Assembly: GCA_029882975.1 (NCBI GenBank)
Contig: JAOUJW010000033.1
Coordinates: 1 to 55,361, forward strand
Reading direction: 5' to 3'
Length of the DNA: 55,361 nucleotides
Source of the DNA: Gammaproteobacteria bacterium
GTDB lineage: Bacteria; Pseudomonadota; Gammaproteobacteria; SZUA-152
The stretch's first letter is position 1. The number at the start of each line of letters is the position of its first letter. Made by a program: the position numbers and the translations under genes. Of this stretch, positions 8,529 through 17,258 are shown one piece after another. The notes below the pieces were generated by a model. It was not told the origin of the DNA and ran no database searches. It worked only from the letters and a program-made list of their open reading frames with translations.

Positions 8529-8567
8529 ACCTTAAGTCCAATTCTTCTTTTTCTACAGTAGCGGTCA

Positions 8568-9416
8568 CTACTGCAGCACGTATAGTGGTAACAGTTCCGG
8601 CCATTGCTGTTCCCAACAACACACATGATCGAAGTGAGGCAACACTACCGTTTTGCTGTTGCTTTGTTGTTGTAGAAATTCTGTAACAATGGCTTGAGGC
8701 ACATTGGTATCTTGACCGCCAATGAAGTGAACCTGACGGATAGAAGGACGCAAGGGTTCTTGACCGGCCGGATTTATGGAACCGCTGAGTTCGGAAAATT
8801 CATGTAAGCGAGTCCACTTTTGCGTATCCAAATTGGCGGCTATGGTGACCACGGTATGAGTTTGTTCAAATCGGGGTGCCAACAACATGGCCAGTACACC
8901 GCCGCCGCTGTAGCCGATAAAACTAAGATGGGTGTAAGGGTTTTTGTTCAGATAGATGCGTAAAGCGGCAACCATGCCGCCCACTACAGTAGCGGAATAG
9001 CGTTGATGGGTCCAAAGCAGGGGTTGACAGTTACTATTCACGTTGGGCTGTTGATGCTTCCTCTCTATTCCGTAACAGGGGCGACTGAGGTAGATCGCCG
9101 GTTGTGTGTCTAAGGCCATTAGCTTTAAGGCTACCGGGTTTCTTGGGGTTGGATCAGCCGCTACCGTGAACCGGTCCAACCACGGGGAACCGTCGCCTTC
9201 GAGATAGACATGTAAATGTCGGGAGTTTAGGGAAGTGTGTTTATTGCTATAAATAACCTGTAAAAAATCTTTGGTTTGTATAGTGTGTCGATCCAAATCC
9301 AGCTTTTTGCTGAGTTGGGTCAAGCGTTCCACCGGAGTGGCGCATGCGCTCAGGCTTAAGAGCAAAACCCACAGAGTGAATACTCTGTGGGGTTGGGCTG
9401 AGTTCACGGTGCTCAA
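8568..9416 (-). CDS. Lipoprotein alpha/beta-hydrolase
   Basis: The 282-residue protein has an N-terminal lipobox (LSAC) after a hydrophobic stretch, so it is probably a lipoprotein. The hydrolase fold is indicated by the nucleophile elbow GYSGGG, a following Asp-containing loop (IGGQDTNVP) and a late His (HFDHVCCW), giving a plausible Ser-Asp-His triad. The substrate is unknown; esterase or peptidase are possible. The called start is TTG; a GTG three codons in is equally plausible. The gene begins 26 bp after the caspase-like gene on the same strand, so it is probably the third gene of a kinase-caspase-hydrolase operon. Confidence 0.72.
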   Translation of the reverse strand: MSTVNSAQPHRVFTLWVLLLSLSACATPVERLTQLSKKLDLDRHTIQTKDFLQVIYSNKHTSLNSRHLHVYLEGDGSPWLDRFTVAADPTPRNPVALKLMALDTQPAIYLSRPCYGIERKHQQPNVNSNCQPLLWTHQRYSATVVGGMVAALRIYLNKNPYTHLSFIGYSGGGVLAMLLAPRFEQTHTVVTIAANLDTQKWTRLHEFSELSGSINPAGQEPLRPSIRQVHFIGGQDTNVPQAIVTEFLQQQSNSKTVVLPHFDHVCCWEQQWPELLPLYVLQ

Positions 9417-9442
9417 TGCAAAGATGGTGTTTCAGCGTCGCA

Positions 9443-11470
9443 TCAGCTCTGTTTGGGGAGAAAGAAAAACTCCCCGGATTCGTGTCCGGCATGCCGAATT
9501 GGGGCATATAGCGGCTCTTGATTCACATTGAGTGTTTCGGCGCCAATGGATACTTTGGCAAACAGAAGATTGTAAAGCCGTTGTCCTTCCAGTATGTCGT
9601 TATTGTCGTTCAGTATATTCAGCAGAGCGTTGGCAAACAAAGAATGATTGTTACTGCCTTCATCGCTGACCGGTTTCAATCCGCCGGAGGTTAAAGCAAG
9701 TCTGGCTTTGGATTTAGCCATGGCACGCAGCCAGGTCAGACGTTCACTGCTGGAAGCATTATCATCCATTTGTGCCAGTGAAGACCGGGTCAGTGAACCG
9801 GAGTAACAGGAATCCGCTACGACCAGGACTCGTTTCACGGGCATAGAGCTGATGACATCGGAAATGGCCGAGTTGGGTATCCACTTGCGTTTATTGCTGC
9901 GATCGGCGTCCACCGGTAACCAGAACCCTGCAGTCTCATTATTGGCCAGTTCACCGTGTCCGGCGTAGTACACCAATAAATTGTCTTTTTCGGTTAATTT
10001 CTTGCTCAAGCGGTTTAAAGCCGCGAGGATCATAAAACGATTGGCGTTTACCAGTGTCGTGGTTCGAAAACCGTATTTATTGGAAAGCACAGCTGCCACA
10101 CTTTTGGCATCGTTTATGGCAGTTTTCAGTGTGGGGTATTGGGTATAGTTATTATTGCCGATGACCAGAGCATGGAAGTTACCCAGGTTGCCGGAAACTT
10201 CCTGGGTTTCCTTCTTATTAAAACCGGTTTTAACCATCCGTGGTGTATCACTTTGCACCAGATCAAATTCAATTTTGGCTCGCTTGCCTTGCCGGTCAAT
10301 AGCAACGATTTTAATGGGTTTGCGTTCCGCACTAACAGGTAGCAAGACTTTAAACAGGCCTTTTTCACTGATAGGATGCTGTTTGTCATTAATGGAAAGG
10401 GTTTTGAGACCTGCCGGTGCGTTGATATTGCCGATAATTTCCCGTGTTTTGGTTCCTGGGCGAACATTGACCACGGAGATGCCACGCATACTCACCAGCT
10501 GTGGATTCACCAGTTGAATGCTGGGACCTGCAATAGATACTTTGGCTAATTGCAGTGGCGTGACGGCGGTGCTTGGTATATCGGACGTCTGTGGAGGGGC
10601 TTCATCCGTTTGTGCCAGGCGTCGATTCAGTTCCATCTCCTTAATCACCAGTTTGGATTCCAATGCTTTTAACTTGTGTTTATCTGCATCCGTAAGGCGT
10701 TTTTGTTTTGCCAACAGGCGTTTCTGGCGACGTAAGTCACGTGTTTCCTGCGTCAGTCTATCTTTTTCCGATTGCAGCCTTTGTTGTTGTTCCTGTAAAT
10801 CTTCAGACTGTGCGGCCAGTTGTTCCTGCTCTTTGTTTAAGCCCGTTTTCAAGTTAACAATGTCACCTATGGTAGCCTTGATGGTTTCAGAGGCGATGGT
10901 GGATTCAAACTGCATATCAGTATCGCTGAGACCGGAAGCTTGACGATATAGCTCCAAGGCAAATTTTACATCTTGTGTTACCCCCAGACCTTTTTCATAA
11001 AGATAACCCAGGTTCAGTTTAGCGCGGGCATAACCTTGATCGGCGGCTTTTTTATACCAAGCGGCCGCTGTTTTATAATCGCTTTCAATGCCAAATCCTT
11101 TTTCGTAGATTTCACCCACATAGGTTTGGGCGACCATATTGCCTTCCTGGGCACTGGGTAGCCATACTTTTAAAGCGCTGGCACTGTTGGCTTGTTCATA
11201 GGCTACGTACTCACCACCGCGGTTTTCGCAGTCCAGTGCCGTCAGTTTGGCGGGGCGGCGGGGGGTGACATAAGTGGACCCTACACCCAGGCGTTTGATT
11301 TGCCCGGGCAGCAGGCAATCCACAATCATCAATTTGTCTGCATCTTGTTCGGTTCCGTCCGTTTTCAGGAGTACCAGTTCATCTGAACCGCAAGCAGATA
11401 GCAGTGCCAAAATCGCCACGACAGGCCACCGACCGGTGACAGGTAAGAATGTTGGGTTTGTTAAGTGCAT
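9443..11470 (-). CDS. Caspase-like (C14/metacaspase) lipoprotein with Sel1 repeats and coiled coil
   Basis: From the ATG at 11470 (SD GAGG six bases upstream) the protein has 675 residues. A signal peptide ends in lipobox LSAC (Cys27). Sel1-type repeats follow (about 108-180), then a charged coiled coil (about 211-290), a beta-rich linker, and a caspase fold from about 430 with FHALVIGNNNY, the catalytic His in YYAGHG (H505) and the catalytic Cys in DSCYSG (C555). Both catalytic residues are present, so proteolysis after Arg/Lys or Asp is possible. Predicted location is a periplasm-facing membrane anchor. The gene starts 25 bp after a Ser/Thr kinase, so the two are very likely co-transcribed. 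Upstream in-frame ATGs at 11494 and 11488 lack an SD. Confidence 0.88.
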   Translation of the reverse strand: MHLTNPTFLPVTGRWPVVAILALLSACGSDELVLLKTDGTEQDADKLMIVDCLLPGQIKRLGVGSTYVTPRRPAKLTALDCENRGGEYVAYEQANSASALKVWLPSAQEGNMVAQTYVGEIYEKGFGIESDYKTAAAWYKKAADQGYARAKLNLGYLYEKGLGVTQDVKFALELYRQASGLSDTDMQFESTIASETIKATIGDIVNLKTGLNKEQEQLAAQSEDLQEQQQRLQSEKDRLTQETRDLRRQKRLLAKQKRLTDADKHKLKALESKLVIKEMELNRRLAQTDEAPPQTSDIPSTAVTPLQLAKVSIAGPSIQLVNPQLVSMRGISVVNVRPGTKTREIIGNINAPAGLKTLSINDKQHPISEKGLFKVLLPVSAERKPIKIVAIDRQGKRAKIEFDLVQSDTPRMVKTGFNKKETQEVSGNLGNFHALVIGNNNYTQYPTLKTAINDAKSVAAVLSNKYGFRTTTLVNANRFMILAALNRLSKKLTEKDNLLVYYAGHGELANNETAGFWLPVDADRSNKRKWIPNSAISDVISSMPVKRVLVVADSCYSGSLTRSSLAQMDDNASSSERLTWLRAMAKSKARLALTSGGLKPVSDEGSNNHSLFANALLNILNDNNDILEGQRLYNLLFAKVSIGAETLNVNQEPLYAPIRHAGHESGEFFFLPKQS

Positions 11471-11495
11471 ATTAAACCTCGTAAACATGAACATA

Positions 11496-13193
11496 TTAAT
11501 GTTTGGGTACAGTAGTGACCATTAAGTATTTTGCCGTTAAATGCTTTTGCTGGGTCACAATTTGCTTGTGCAATAGCGACAAATAGTCCTGGGCATTTTC
11601 TTTCGTTGGGCGTTCACCAATGAGCGGTTCATTGGTCGCCATGACCACAATTTGGTTTTCGCCAAAAGGCTTTTGAACTTTCCACTGCTTGGCGTTGGAT
11701 GTGATACTGATACTTTTTAACGGTGCATGTTTTGCCGGCCGATTGTCTGTAGGGTAAAGGTGCACCACGCTGCCGTCAGAACGAAAATAGTCAACATAGA
11801 CGTAAGATTCAAAATCCGGGGTAAATAGTTCCAAATCCACCGGGTTGCCTTCAGAAAAACTGGAACTGTTGGCACGGGTTTCCACGTGTAAACCGCGATT
11901 ACTCACAACGTTACTTTGTCGGTCAGTGGAAAGAATGGATGCCACTTCGCAAAAGGGCCAGCTGAGTGACTTAATATCATAGGTAACATTGCTAATGCCG
12001 GGAACCGTATCCATCATATCCATTAATGCGAGCAAATCCTCTTCATGTGAAATATGGCCTTTGACCAATAGAGCATTATTGGCATCGGCTTGACTGCTTA
12101 AAGAGGCGCACTCGAATTGCAACAGGTTATAAGCGATTTTCTCCTGAATTTGTTCATCCAGATTGGATCCGCTTACTATCTTATTTCTGTCAATTTTAGC
12201 CGCATTGGGCGTGATCCCTTGCTTGGGAATTGCCGGTATGGATGTTGTTTCGATTTGCGTGGGCGGTTCAATGTTGTTTGAGGGAAAATGTTTGATTAGG
12301 CCCAGTACAATCATGGCTACGGCGGTAACCGCCAACCCCATGGGCAGCCAGTTATGCTGTTGGTTCTTTCCGGCTGATGTTGTTTCCGACTGTTGAAATG
12401 CCTGCAGTAATTCGGTGGCTGATTGAAATCGTTGTTCCGGTTCTTTGCTCAATAATTTGTTTATGATGCTGTTTAAATGTGCCGGTATATTTCGCACGGT
12501 ATGTTCTAAGGGTTCCGGGTTCTGATGCGCTATTTGGTAGGTGAGTGCGGCGAGGGTATCACCGCCAAATGGCTTGTGACCGGTGAGTAATTGGTACAGA
12601 ACCACTCCCAAAGAGAACAAGTCTGTACGGGCATCCAAAGACTTGCCTAATATTTGCTCAGGCGACATATATTTGGGTGTTCCCAAAACTTGTCCCTGCA
12701 AGGTGGAGCGAGTAATTTCCAGGTTTTCAATTCGGGCGATACCAAAATCCGTCAAAATAGCTTGTTGCGTTTTTTCAGACCAGGCGATGTTGGCCGGTTT
12801 TATGTCTCGGTGTATAACACCAAAGCTGTGAGCCCTTTCCAGTGCGGCTGCCAGTTGGGTGCCGATTCTAATAGTTTCATTGACGCTGAAACGTTTATTC
12901 TCTGCGGCCTTGTCCAGAAACCGGCCGGAAAGCAATTCCATGGCAATATAAGGTTGACCATTGGTTTCGCCCACATCGTAGATTTTGACGATATTGGGGT
13001 GGTTAAGTTTTCCTACCGCTTGTGTTTCACGGAGAAAACGATTGCGAAAATCCGGATTCACACAATGCTCCGGGCGTAAGATTTTTATGGCCAACTCCCG
13101 CTTAATCCGCGGATCGAAGGCTTTAAAAACCGTGGCCATTGCGCCACGGCCCAGTTCGCCTAGTATTTCATATCTGTCTATATTAAAGTTCAT
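11496..13193 (-). CDS. Hanks-type Ser/Thr protein kinase with TM and DUF4384-like C-terminus
   Basis: The 565-residue protein has an N-terminal kinase domain (about 8-265) with glycine loop GELGRGAMATVF, Lys37 in AIK, HRDIKPAN (HRD at 128-130), DFG (149-151) and SPEQ, all consistent with activity. One TM segment (about 282-302) follows. The periplasmic part has a BON-like stretch (about 370-420) and a DUF4384-like domain (about 440-535, VDLELFTPDF through VVMATNEPLIGERPT), a domain often found with caspase-like proteins. It is the first gene of the kinase-caspase-hydrolase cluster. The PP2C gene at 6005 could oppose it. The DUF4384 assignment is by recognition only. Confidence 0.9.
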   Translation of the reverse strand: MNFNIDRYEILGELGRGAMATVFKAFDPRIKRELAIKILRPEHCVNPDFRNRFLRETQAVGKLNHPNIVKIYDVGETNGQPYIAMELLSGRFLDKAAENKRFSVNETIRIGTQLAAALERAHSFGVIHRDIKPANIAWSEKTQQAILTDFGIARIENLEITRSTLQGQVLGTPKYMSPEQILGKSLDARTDLFSLGVVLYQLLTGHKPFGGDTLAALTYQIAHQNPEPLEHTVRNIPAHLNSIINKLLSKEPEQRFQSATELLQAFQQSETTSAGKNQQHNWLPMGLAVTAVAMIVLGLIKHFPSNNIEPPTQIETTSIPAIPKQGITPNAAKIDRNKIVSGSNLDEQIQEKIAYNLLQFECASLSSQADANNALLVKGHISHEEDLLALMDMMDTVPGISNVTYDIKSLSWPFCEVASILSTDRQSNVVSNRGLHVETRANSSSFSEGNPVDLELFTPDFESYVYVDYFRSDGSVVHLYPTDNRPAKHAPLKSISITSNAKQWKVQKPFGENQIVVMATNEPLIGERPTKENAQDYLSLLHKQIVTQQKHLTAKYLMVTTVPKH

Positions 13194-13585
13194 AATTGTG
13201 TGAAAAACGTATATAGAACACCGGAGGAATTATCTTATCGTAACAAAATATTCTATGTGTTTTTCTTGGGAATAAATACAGCAATATTCACGTTTGAGGA
13301 TTTTTTTGACCTGATTTTGGTTTTTGCCGTATCATTTGGCTTGTAAACAAATGCCAGGGATTATCTGAATTAGTTCTCCCAGATATACGTGAATAAAACC
13401 TCCATTGATCCATATGTAGAGATTTATCGCCAATATCGGTGCCTTTGCTGGGGCTCTGGGGATTTCGCTATGGGTTTAGACTGGGTCTAGCTTAAAAGGT
13501 AATAATAACATTTTTTGTGATAAAGATTACATAGACAATCTTTGTTGGATATAAATAATATCATGTAAAGGAAAGCTCGGAAATA
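13194..13585. other. 392-bp divergent promoter region
   Basis: It separates the divergent kinase and outer-membrane protein genes. It is AT-rich, with no ORF. Short dyads are present, CATTTG/CAAATG (13333-13353) and TAGAC/GTCTA (13477-13489); neither is long enough to call an operator with confidence. A purine-rich AAAGGAAA precedes the barrel gene. Confidence 0.5.
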
Positions 13586-14122
13586 ATGCGAATTTTGCTT
13601 AACTATCTGCTTGCTCTGGTGGGAACCATACTGCCGTTTGCGTCGATGGCACAAAGCGGCGATCAATATTATTTACCCAAACTAGGGCAAATGGTTATTG
13701 ATATCAATAAGGCAACAAACTTGAATTCCATTGGTTTAATGTATGGTTATGGAATTACCAAACACTTTAGTTTGGAAGCTGAATTGAACAGCAGTTTAAG
13801 CGGTGGTACGTATACTAAGGAAGATGCGCTGGGAAATGTCACCGAAAAGGGTGAGTACCAGGTGCGGACCTTGGCCGCTTATGCGGCAGTGAGAAAAATT
13901 TTATGGGGTTCCGTCTATGCCAAGGGCAAAGTGGGCGTTTTATTTGAGACGGTGGAACGATCCAGTGACCGCGATCAAACCTCAAGTGATGATTCAATTG
14001 GTTTTGCGGGTGGCTTGGGTGCAGGGGCGTACTTGTTCGAGCACCTTACCATGGAACTGGAAGCCACTCAGATTGATCGAAACATCGTATTTTACAGTTT
14101 AGGGATGCACATACGATTTTAA
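13586..14122 (+). CDS. Outer-membrane beta-barrel protein
   Basis: The 178-residue protein has a clear Sec signal peptide ending in SMAQ. The remainder shows alternating hydrophobic/polar beta-strands (SIGLMYGYGITKHFSLEAE, RTLAAYAAVRKI, SIGFAGGLGAGAYLF) and ends in IRF, the C-terminal Phe signature recognised by the BAM complex. It is probably a small eight-stranded OmpA/OmpX-type barrel. The gene is two bases upstream of the TPR/LysM lipoprotein gene, so the two probably form an operon of envelope proteins between the kinase genes. Function is unknown. Confidence 0.8.
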   Translation: MRILLNYLLALVGTILPFASMAQSGDQYYLPKLGQMVIDINKATNLNSIGLMYGYGITKHFSLEAELNSSLSGGTYTKEDALGNVTEKGEYQVRTLAAYAAVRKILWGSVYAKGKVGVLFETVERSSDRDQTSSDDSIGFAGGLGAGAYLFEHLTMELEATQIDRNIVFYSLGMHIRF

Positions 14123-14124
14123 CT

Positions 14125-15543
14125 ATGCGAATACCTTTTTTTATCTTTGTGACGATTTTCCTGGCGGCATGCGGAACCATGCCATTGCCGGTGGATATAA
14201 GCAATTCTTCACGAGTCAAAACCATAGCGCAGGCCCAATTGGATGCCTTGCAACGGGATGAGGAATCTGTAGTTCCATCGAACTCAGGAGCGGAATCCCT
14301 CACCGCTGCGTCAACCTCGCCACCCGTCACCGTGGTGTTGCCCAAAGACAGCTCTGTAGCCCAACAGGATTCCCAAGGCAGTGTGGTAATTGAAACCATC
14401 AGTCACTCTGGAAAAAAGCGCATCTTGGAAAGAATGGAATCCAACGCTCAGATACAAACCTCAGCGGCAACACCCAATGTTCAGTTGCAACCTCCCATGG
14501 TTCCAAGAAAGTCTATGGAAAAGCAAAAATCCAAAATCTCCGTGGACGTGGCTCCTATTATGTCATCAGAGGCCAGCGTGGAACGTCATGTGAAACGTGC
14601 AATTGAGAAATTAAAATCAGGAAACGAACATAGAGCCCGTTTGGAATTATCCACCGCGCTGGATAAAAGACCTGACTATGCGGATGCGCAAATTTTGTTA
14701 CAGCAGATTGATCAAACACCATCTGAATATTTTCAACAATCTTCTTACTTTGAACATAAAGTTCGCGCCGGGGAAACCCTTGCTTCACTGGCTGAGCAAT
14801 ATTTGGGTAGCCATCTAATGTTCTACATGTTAGCCAAGTATAATGATTTTAGCGGTAAAATCTCGGTAAACCCCGGTATGATATTGAAAGTGCCGGGAAC
14901 CAAACCTAAAATCAGTCCTGATTCAGATATTGCGGAGCAATCTATTGAACAAATACAAACTCTGACGAAGTCGCAACGTCTCATTGTGGATGAAGCGAAA
15001 TCATTAATGGCCGAAGAAAAATATTTGAGTGCAATTGATATTCTCAGTAGTGTGAAGAATCCGTCTTCTGAAGTGGAAGATATGCTGGACAATGCATATA
15101 TCACTTACAGTTCTGAACTGATTGCAAGGCTGAGTTTGTTAGAAGCGCAAGCACTGCTGGAGTCCGCTTTGAGCAGTCGCCCGGAAAGTCGTCGCTTAAA
15201 AAAGCAACTGGTACTGGTGCAGTCAAGACGGGAAGCGGAAAAGTTGTTTAAAATAGGCTTGTCAGAGTTAAGTGCGGGAAACGAAGTGGAAGCCTATGAA
15301 GTATTCAGTAAAGCCATCGAGCTGAATCCTAAACACCTCCTCGCGAAAAAGCGCTTAACATCTATTAAGGGGAGCGTGGTAAAGGAATATCATAAGCGCG
15401 CCATGGAACACTACATGAAACAAGAATTGAAACAAGCCATTAAAATTTGGGATGAAATTCTTGAGATGGATCCTGCCCATGCCATGGCCAGGGTTTATGT
15501 TGAAAAAGCCAAGGTGCTTCAAAAACGATTGAAGCAGTTGTAA
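14125..15543 (+). CDS. Lipoprotein with LysM domain and TPR repeats
   Basis: The 472-residue protein starts with a lipoprotein signal (FLAAC, Cys at about residue 14). A low-complexity linker follows, then a TPR-like helical stretch (about 155-195), a LysM peptidoglycan-binding domain (about 210-255, VRAGETLASLAEQYLG), and a longer TPR array to the C-terminus (AYEVFSKAIELNPKH, AIKIWDEILEMDPAH). It would tether to the outer membrane and bind the cell wall, scaffolding protein complexes. The start is two bases after the barrel stop, which implies co-transcription. It converges on the second kinase gene with only an 8-bp gap and no visible terminator. Confidence 0.82.
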   Translation: MRIPFFIFVTIFLAACGTMPLPVDISNSSRVKTIAQAQLDALQRDEESVVPSNSGAESLTAASTSPPVTVVLPKDSSVAQQDSQGSVVIETISHSGKKRILERMESNAQIQTSAATPNVQLQPPMVPRKSMEKQKSKISVDVAPIMSSEASVERHVKRAIEKLKSGNEHRARLELSTALDKRPDYADAQILLQQIDQTPSEYFQQSSYFEHKVRAGETLASLAEQYLGSHLMFYMLAKYNDFSGKISVNPGMILKVPGTKPKISPDSDIAEQSIEQIQTLTKSQRLIVDEAKSLMAEEKYLSAIDILSSVKNPSSEVEDMLDNAYITYSSELIARLSLLEAQALLESALSSRPESRRLKKQLVLVQSRREAEKLFKIGLSELSAGNEVEAYEVFSKAIELNPKHLLAKKRLTSIKGSVVKEYHKRAMEHYMKQELKQAIKIWDEILEMDPAHAMARVYVEKAKVLQKRLKQL

Positions 15544-15551
15544 CCTTAGCT

Positions 15552-17222
15552 TTACTCCAGTGTGAACTTGCTTCCGAGTTTGGTGCTTTCCTGAGAGGGG
15601 TCCGGCGAAAATGGTTGGTTTGTGCGTTGTGCTTTTGATTTCACAGCTTTTCTTTGCAGTTGATCTGCCATATCGTTAAAAGACATATACAGGTCGCCAA
15701 CTTCGTCCTTTCGTGTCACTTCTATGCGGCTGTGGGTTTTTCCCTGCTTTATATCGTTCATGGCAGCGTTCAATGTTGACAGCGACGCGGAAAAATATTT
15801 TCCTAGAATATAGGAGAACACCGATACGACCAAAAGATTGATGATGAGCAATACCGTCATCATGTACAGGGTCAGTTCGGTGATTTTCTGCACGGATTTT
15901 TGTTCAATACCCAAATACACGCTGCCAATTTTTTTGTTCTGAAACATGATTGGTGCTTCAAAGTTTGTAACCTTTATTTCGCTGGAAAAAATGTTCTGCA
16001 TGAAATCCACAATGTTCATATTGTAGTCGGATTGGTCATTACTTCTTGGTGTGTAGCTTTTCCCTACATCTTTTGTGACAGAGGAACCTCTGACAATACC
16101 TTTATGATCCACAATGGTTAGATAATCAAAATCTTGTTGATTGCGGGCTTCCCTGACAAACAATTCGATGGATATCCAGTCCTCACTCAGAACCTGAACC
16201 GCACTTTCCGCGGCCACAAATTTCACGATGGAATCTCCGTATTCAAGCATTTGATTGGTCATCGCTTGAAATTGCTTTTGCATGACCAGACTGATGGTGG
16301 CAACCATGGAGATGGAAAAAATCACTGCCATAAATGCGCTCCACTTTAACGGGATAGGGAAGCGGTGTTGGCTGCCTTGAGCGGGTGTGTCACGGGATAA
16401 ATTCTTGACGGTGCGAATAGCGTCCATGAGATCTTTGCCGGTTTGAAACCTCTGTTGTGGGTTTTTGTTCAGCAGTCTTTCGACGATTCCGGCGAGCGCG
16501 GGGGGGACCTCGGGGTTAAGGCTTTGGATCGGTTTGGGGTCGACGTGGGTAATTTGATACATCAAAGAGGTTATGGAGTCACCGGTAAACGGCCTTTCAC
16601 CGGTTAACAGCTGATACAAAATAACTCCTAATGAAAATAAATCTGAGCGACGATCCACTATGGTGCCGGAGACTTGTTCCGGAGACATGTACTGAGGGGT
16701 CCCAATGACGTCACCCACCCGGGTTTGGTGGGTGAGGTCTGAGTCATCAATATGGGCGATACCAAAATCAGTGATTTTGGCGCTGTTCAAACTGTCTGCA
16801 CAAATAATATTGCTGGGTTTAACGTCACGGTGGACGATACCTTTTTCGTGGGCATAGTGCAGCGCAGACGCTAACTGGAACGTGATTTCTAAAATGTTGT
16901 CAATTCCCAATCGGGTTCCGCGTTTAATAATCTCATTGAGGGGAGTACCTTCAAGAAACTCCATAACAATGAACGGGCGATTGTTGAATTCATCAACATC
17001 ATAGACTGTGACAATATTGGGGTGGGTCAGATTGCCAACGGCTTTGGCCTCACGTAGAAAACGGACCATGTATTCACCATCAACCCGATGTTCCTCACGC
17101 AATACCTTCAGGGCCAGTTGCCGGTCGATTCGAGGGTCATAGGCTTCATACACATCGGCCATGGCGCCCTGGCCGATTTGACCTTTAATTTTATAGCGTT
17201 GGATCTCGGTAATCACAGTCAC
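15552..17222 (-). CDS. Transmembrane Ser/Thr kinase with periplasmic sensor and HAMP
   Basis: The 556-residue protein has its kinase domain at the N-terminus (about 10-270): GQIGQGAMADVY, Lys39 in ALK, HRDVKPSN (HRD 131-133), DFG (152-154), SPEQ. TM1 lies at about 294-314, a periplasmic Cache/PAS-like region at about 315-450 (FDYLTIVDHKGIVRGSS, KKIGSVYLGIE), TM2 at about 451-473 and a HAMP-like segment at about 472-525, then a short polar tail. The catalytic domain precedes the sensor and HAMP, so HAMP lacks a downstream output domain. Translation starts at GTG (17222) with GGGA upstream. It follows RNase E by 36 bp on the same strand, so transcripts may read through. Confidence 0.9.
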   Translation of the reverse strand: MTVITEIQRYKIKGQIGQGAMADVYEAYDPRIDRQLALKVLREEHRVDGEYMVRFLREAKAVGNLTHPNIVTVYDVDEFNNRPFIVMEFLEGTPLNEIIKRGTRLGIDNILEITFQLASALHYAHEKGIVHRDVKPSNIICADSLNSAKITDFGIAHIDDSDLTHQTRVGDVIGTPQYMSPEQVSGTIVDRRSDLFSLGVILYQLLTGERPFTGDSITSLMYQITHVDPKPIQSLNPEVPPALAGIVERLLNKNPQQRFQTGKDLMDAIRTVKNLSRDTPAQGSQHRFPIPLKWSAFMAVIFSISMVATISLVMQKQFQAMTNQMLEYGDSIVKFVAAESAVQVLSEDWISIELFVREARNQQDFDYLTIVDHKGIVRGSSVTKDVGKSYTPRSNDQSDYNMNIVDFMQNIFSSEIKVTNFEAPIMFQNKKIGSVYLGIEQKSVQKITELTLYMMTVLLIINLLVVSVFSYILGKYFSASLSTLNAAMNDIKQGKTHSRIEVTRKDEVGDLYMSFNDMADQLQRKAVKSKAQRTNQPFSPDPSQESTKLGSKFTLE

Positions 17223-17258
17223 TGTTCCCGCAGGATGAATGTCATGTGCACTCGGGCA

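Noticed and set aside
8556-8573. CAGTAG/CTACTG hairpin at the end of the lipoprotein hydrolase gene as a terminator
   Set aside because: On the minus strand it is followed by an A-rich tract, not T; on the plus strand nothing T-rich follows either.
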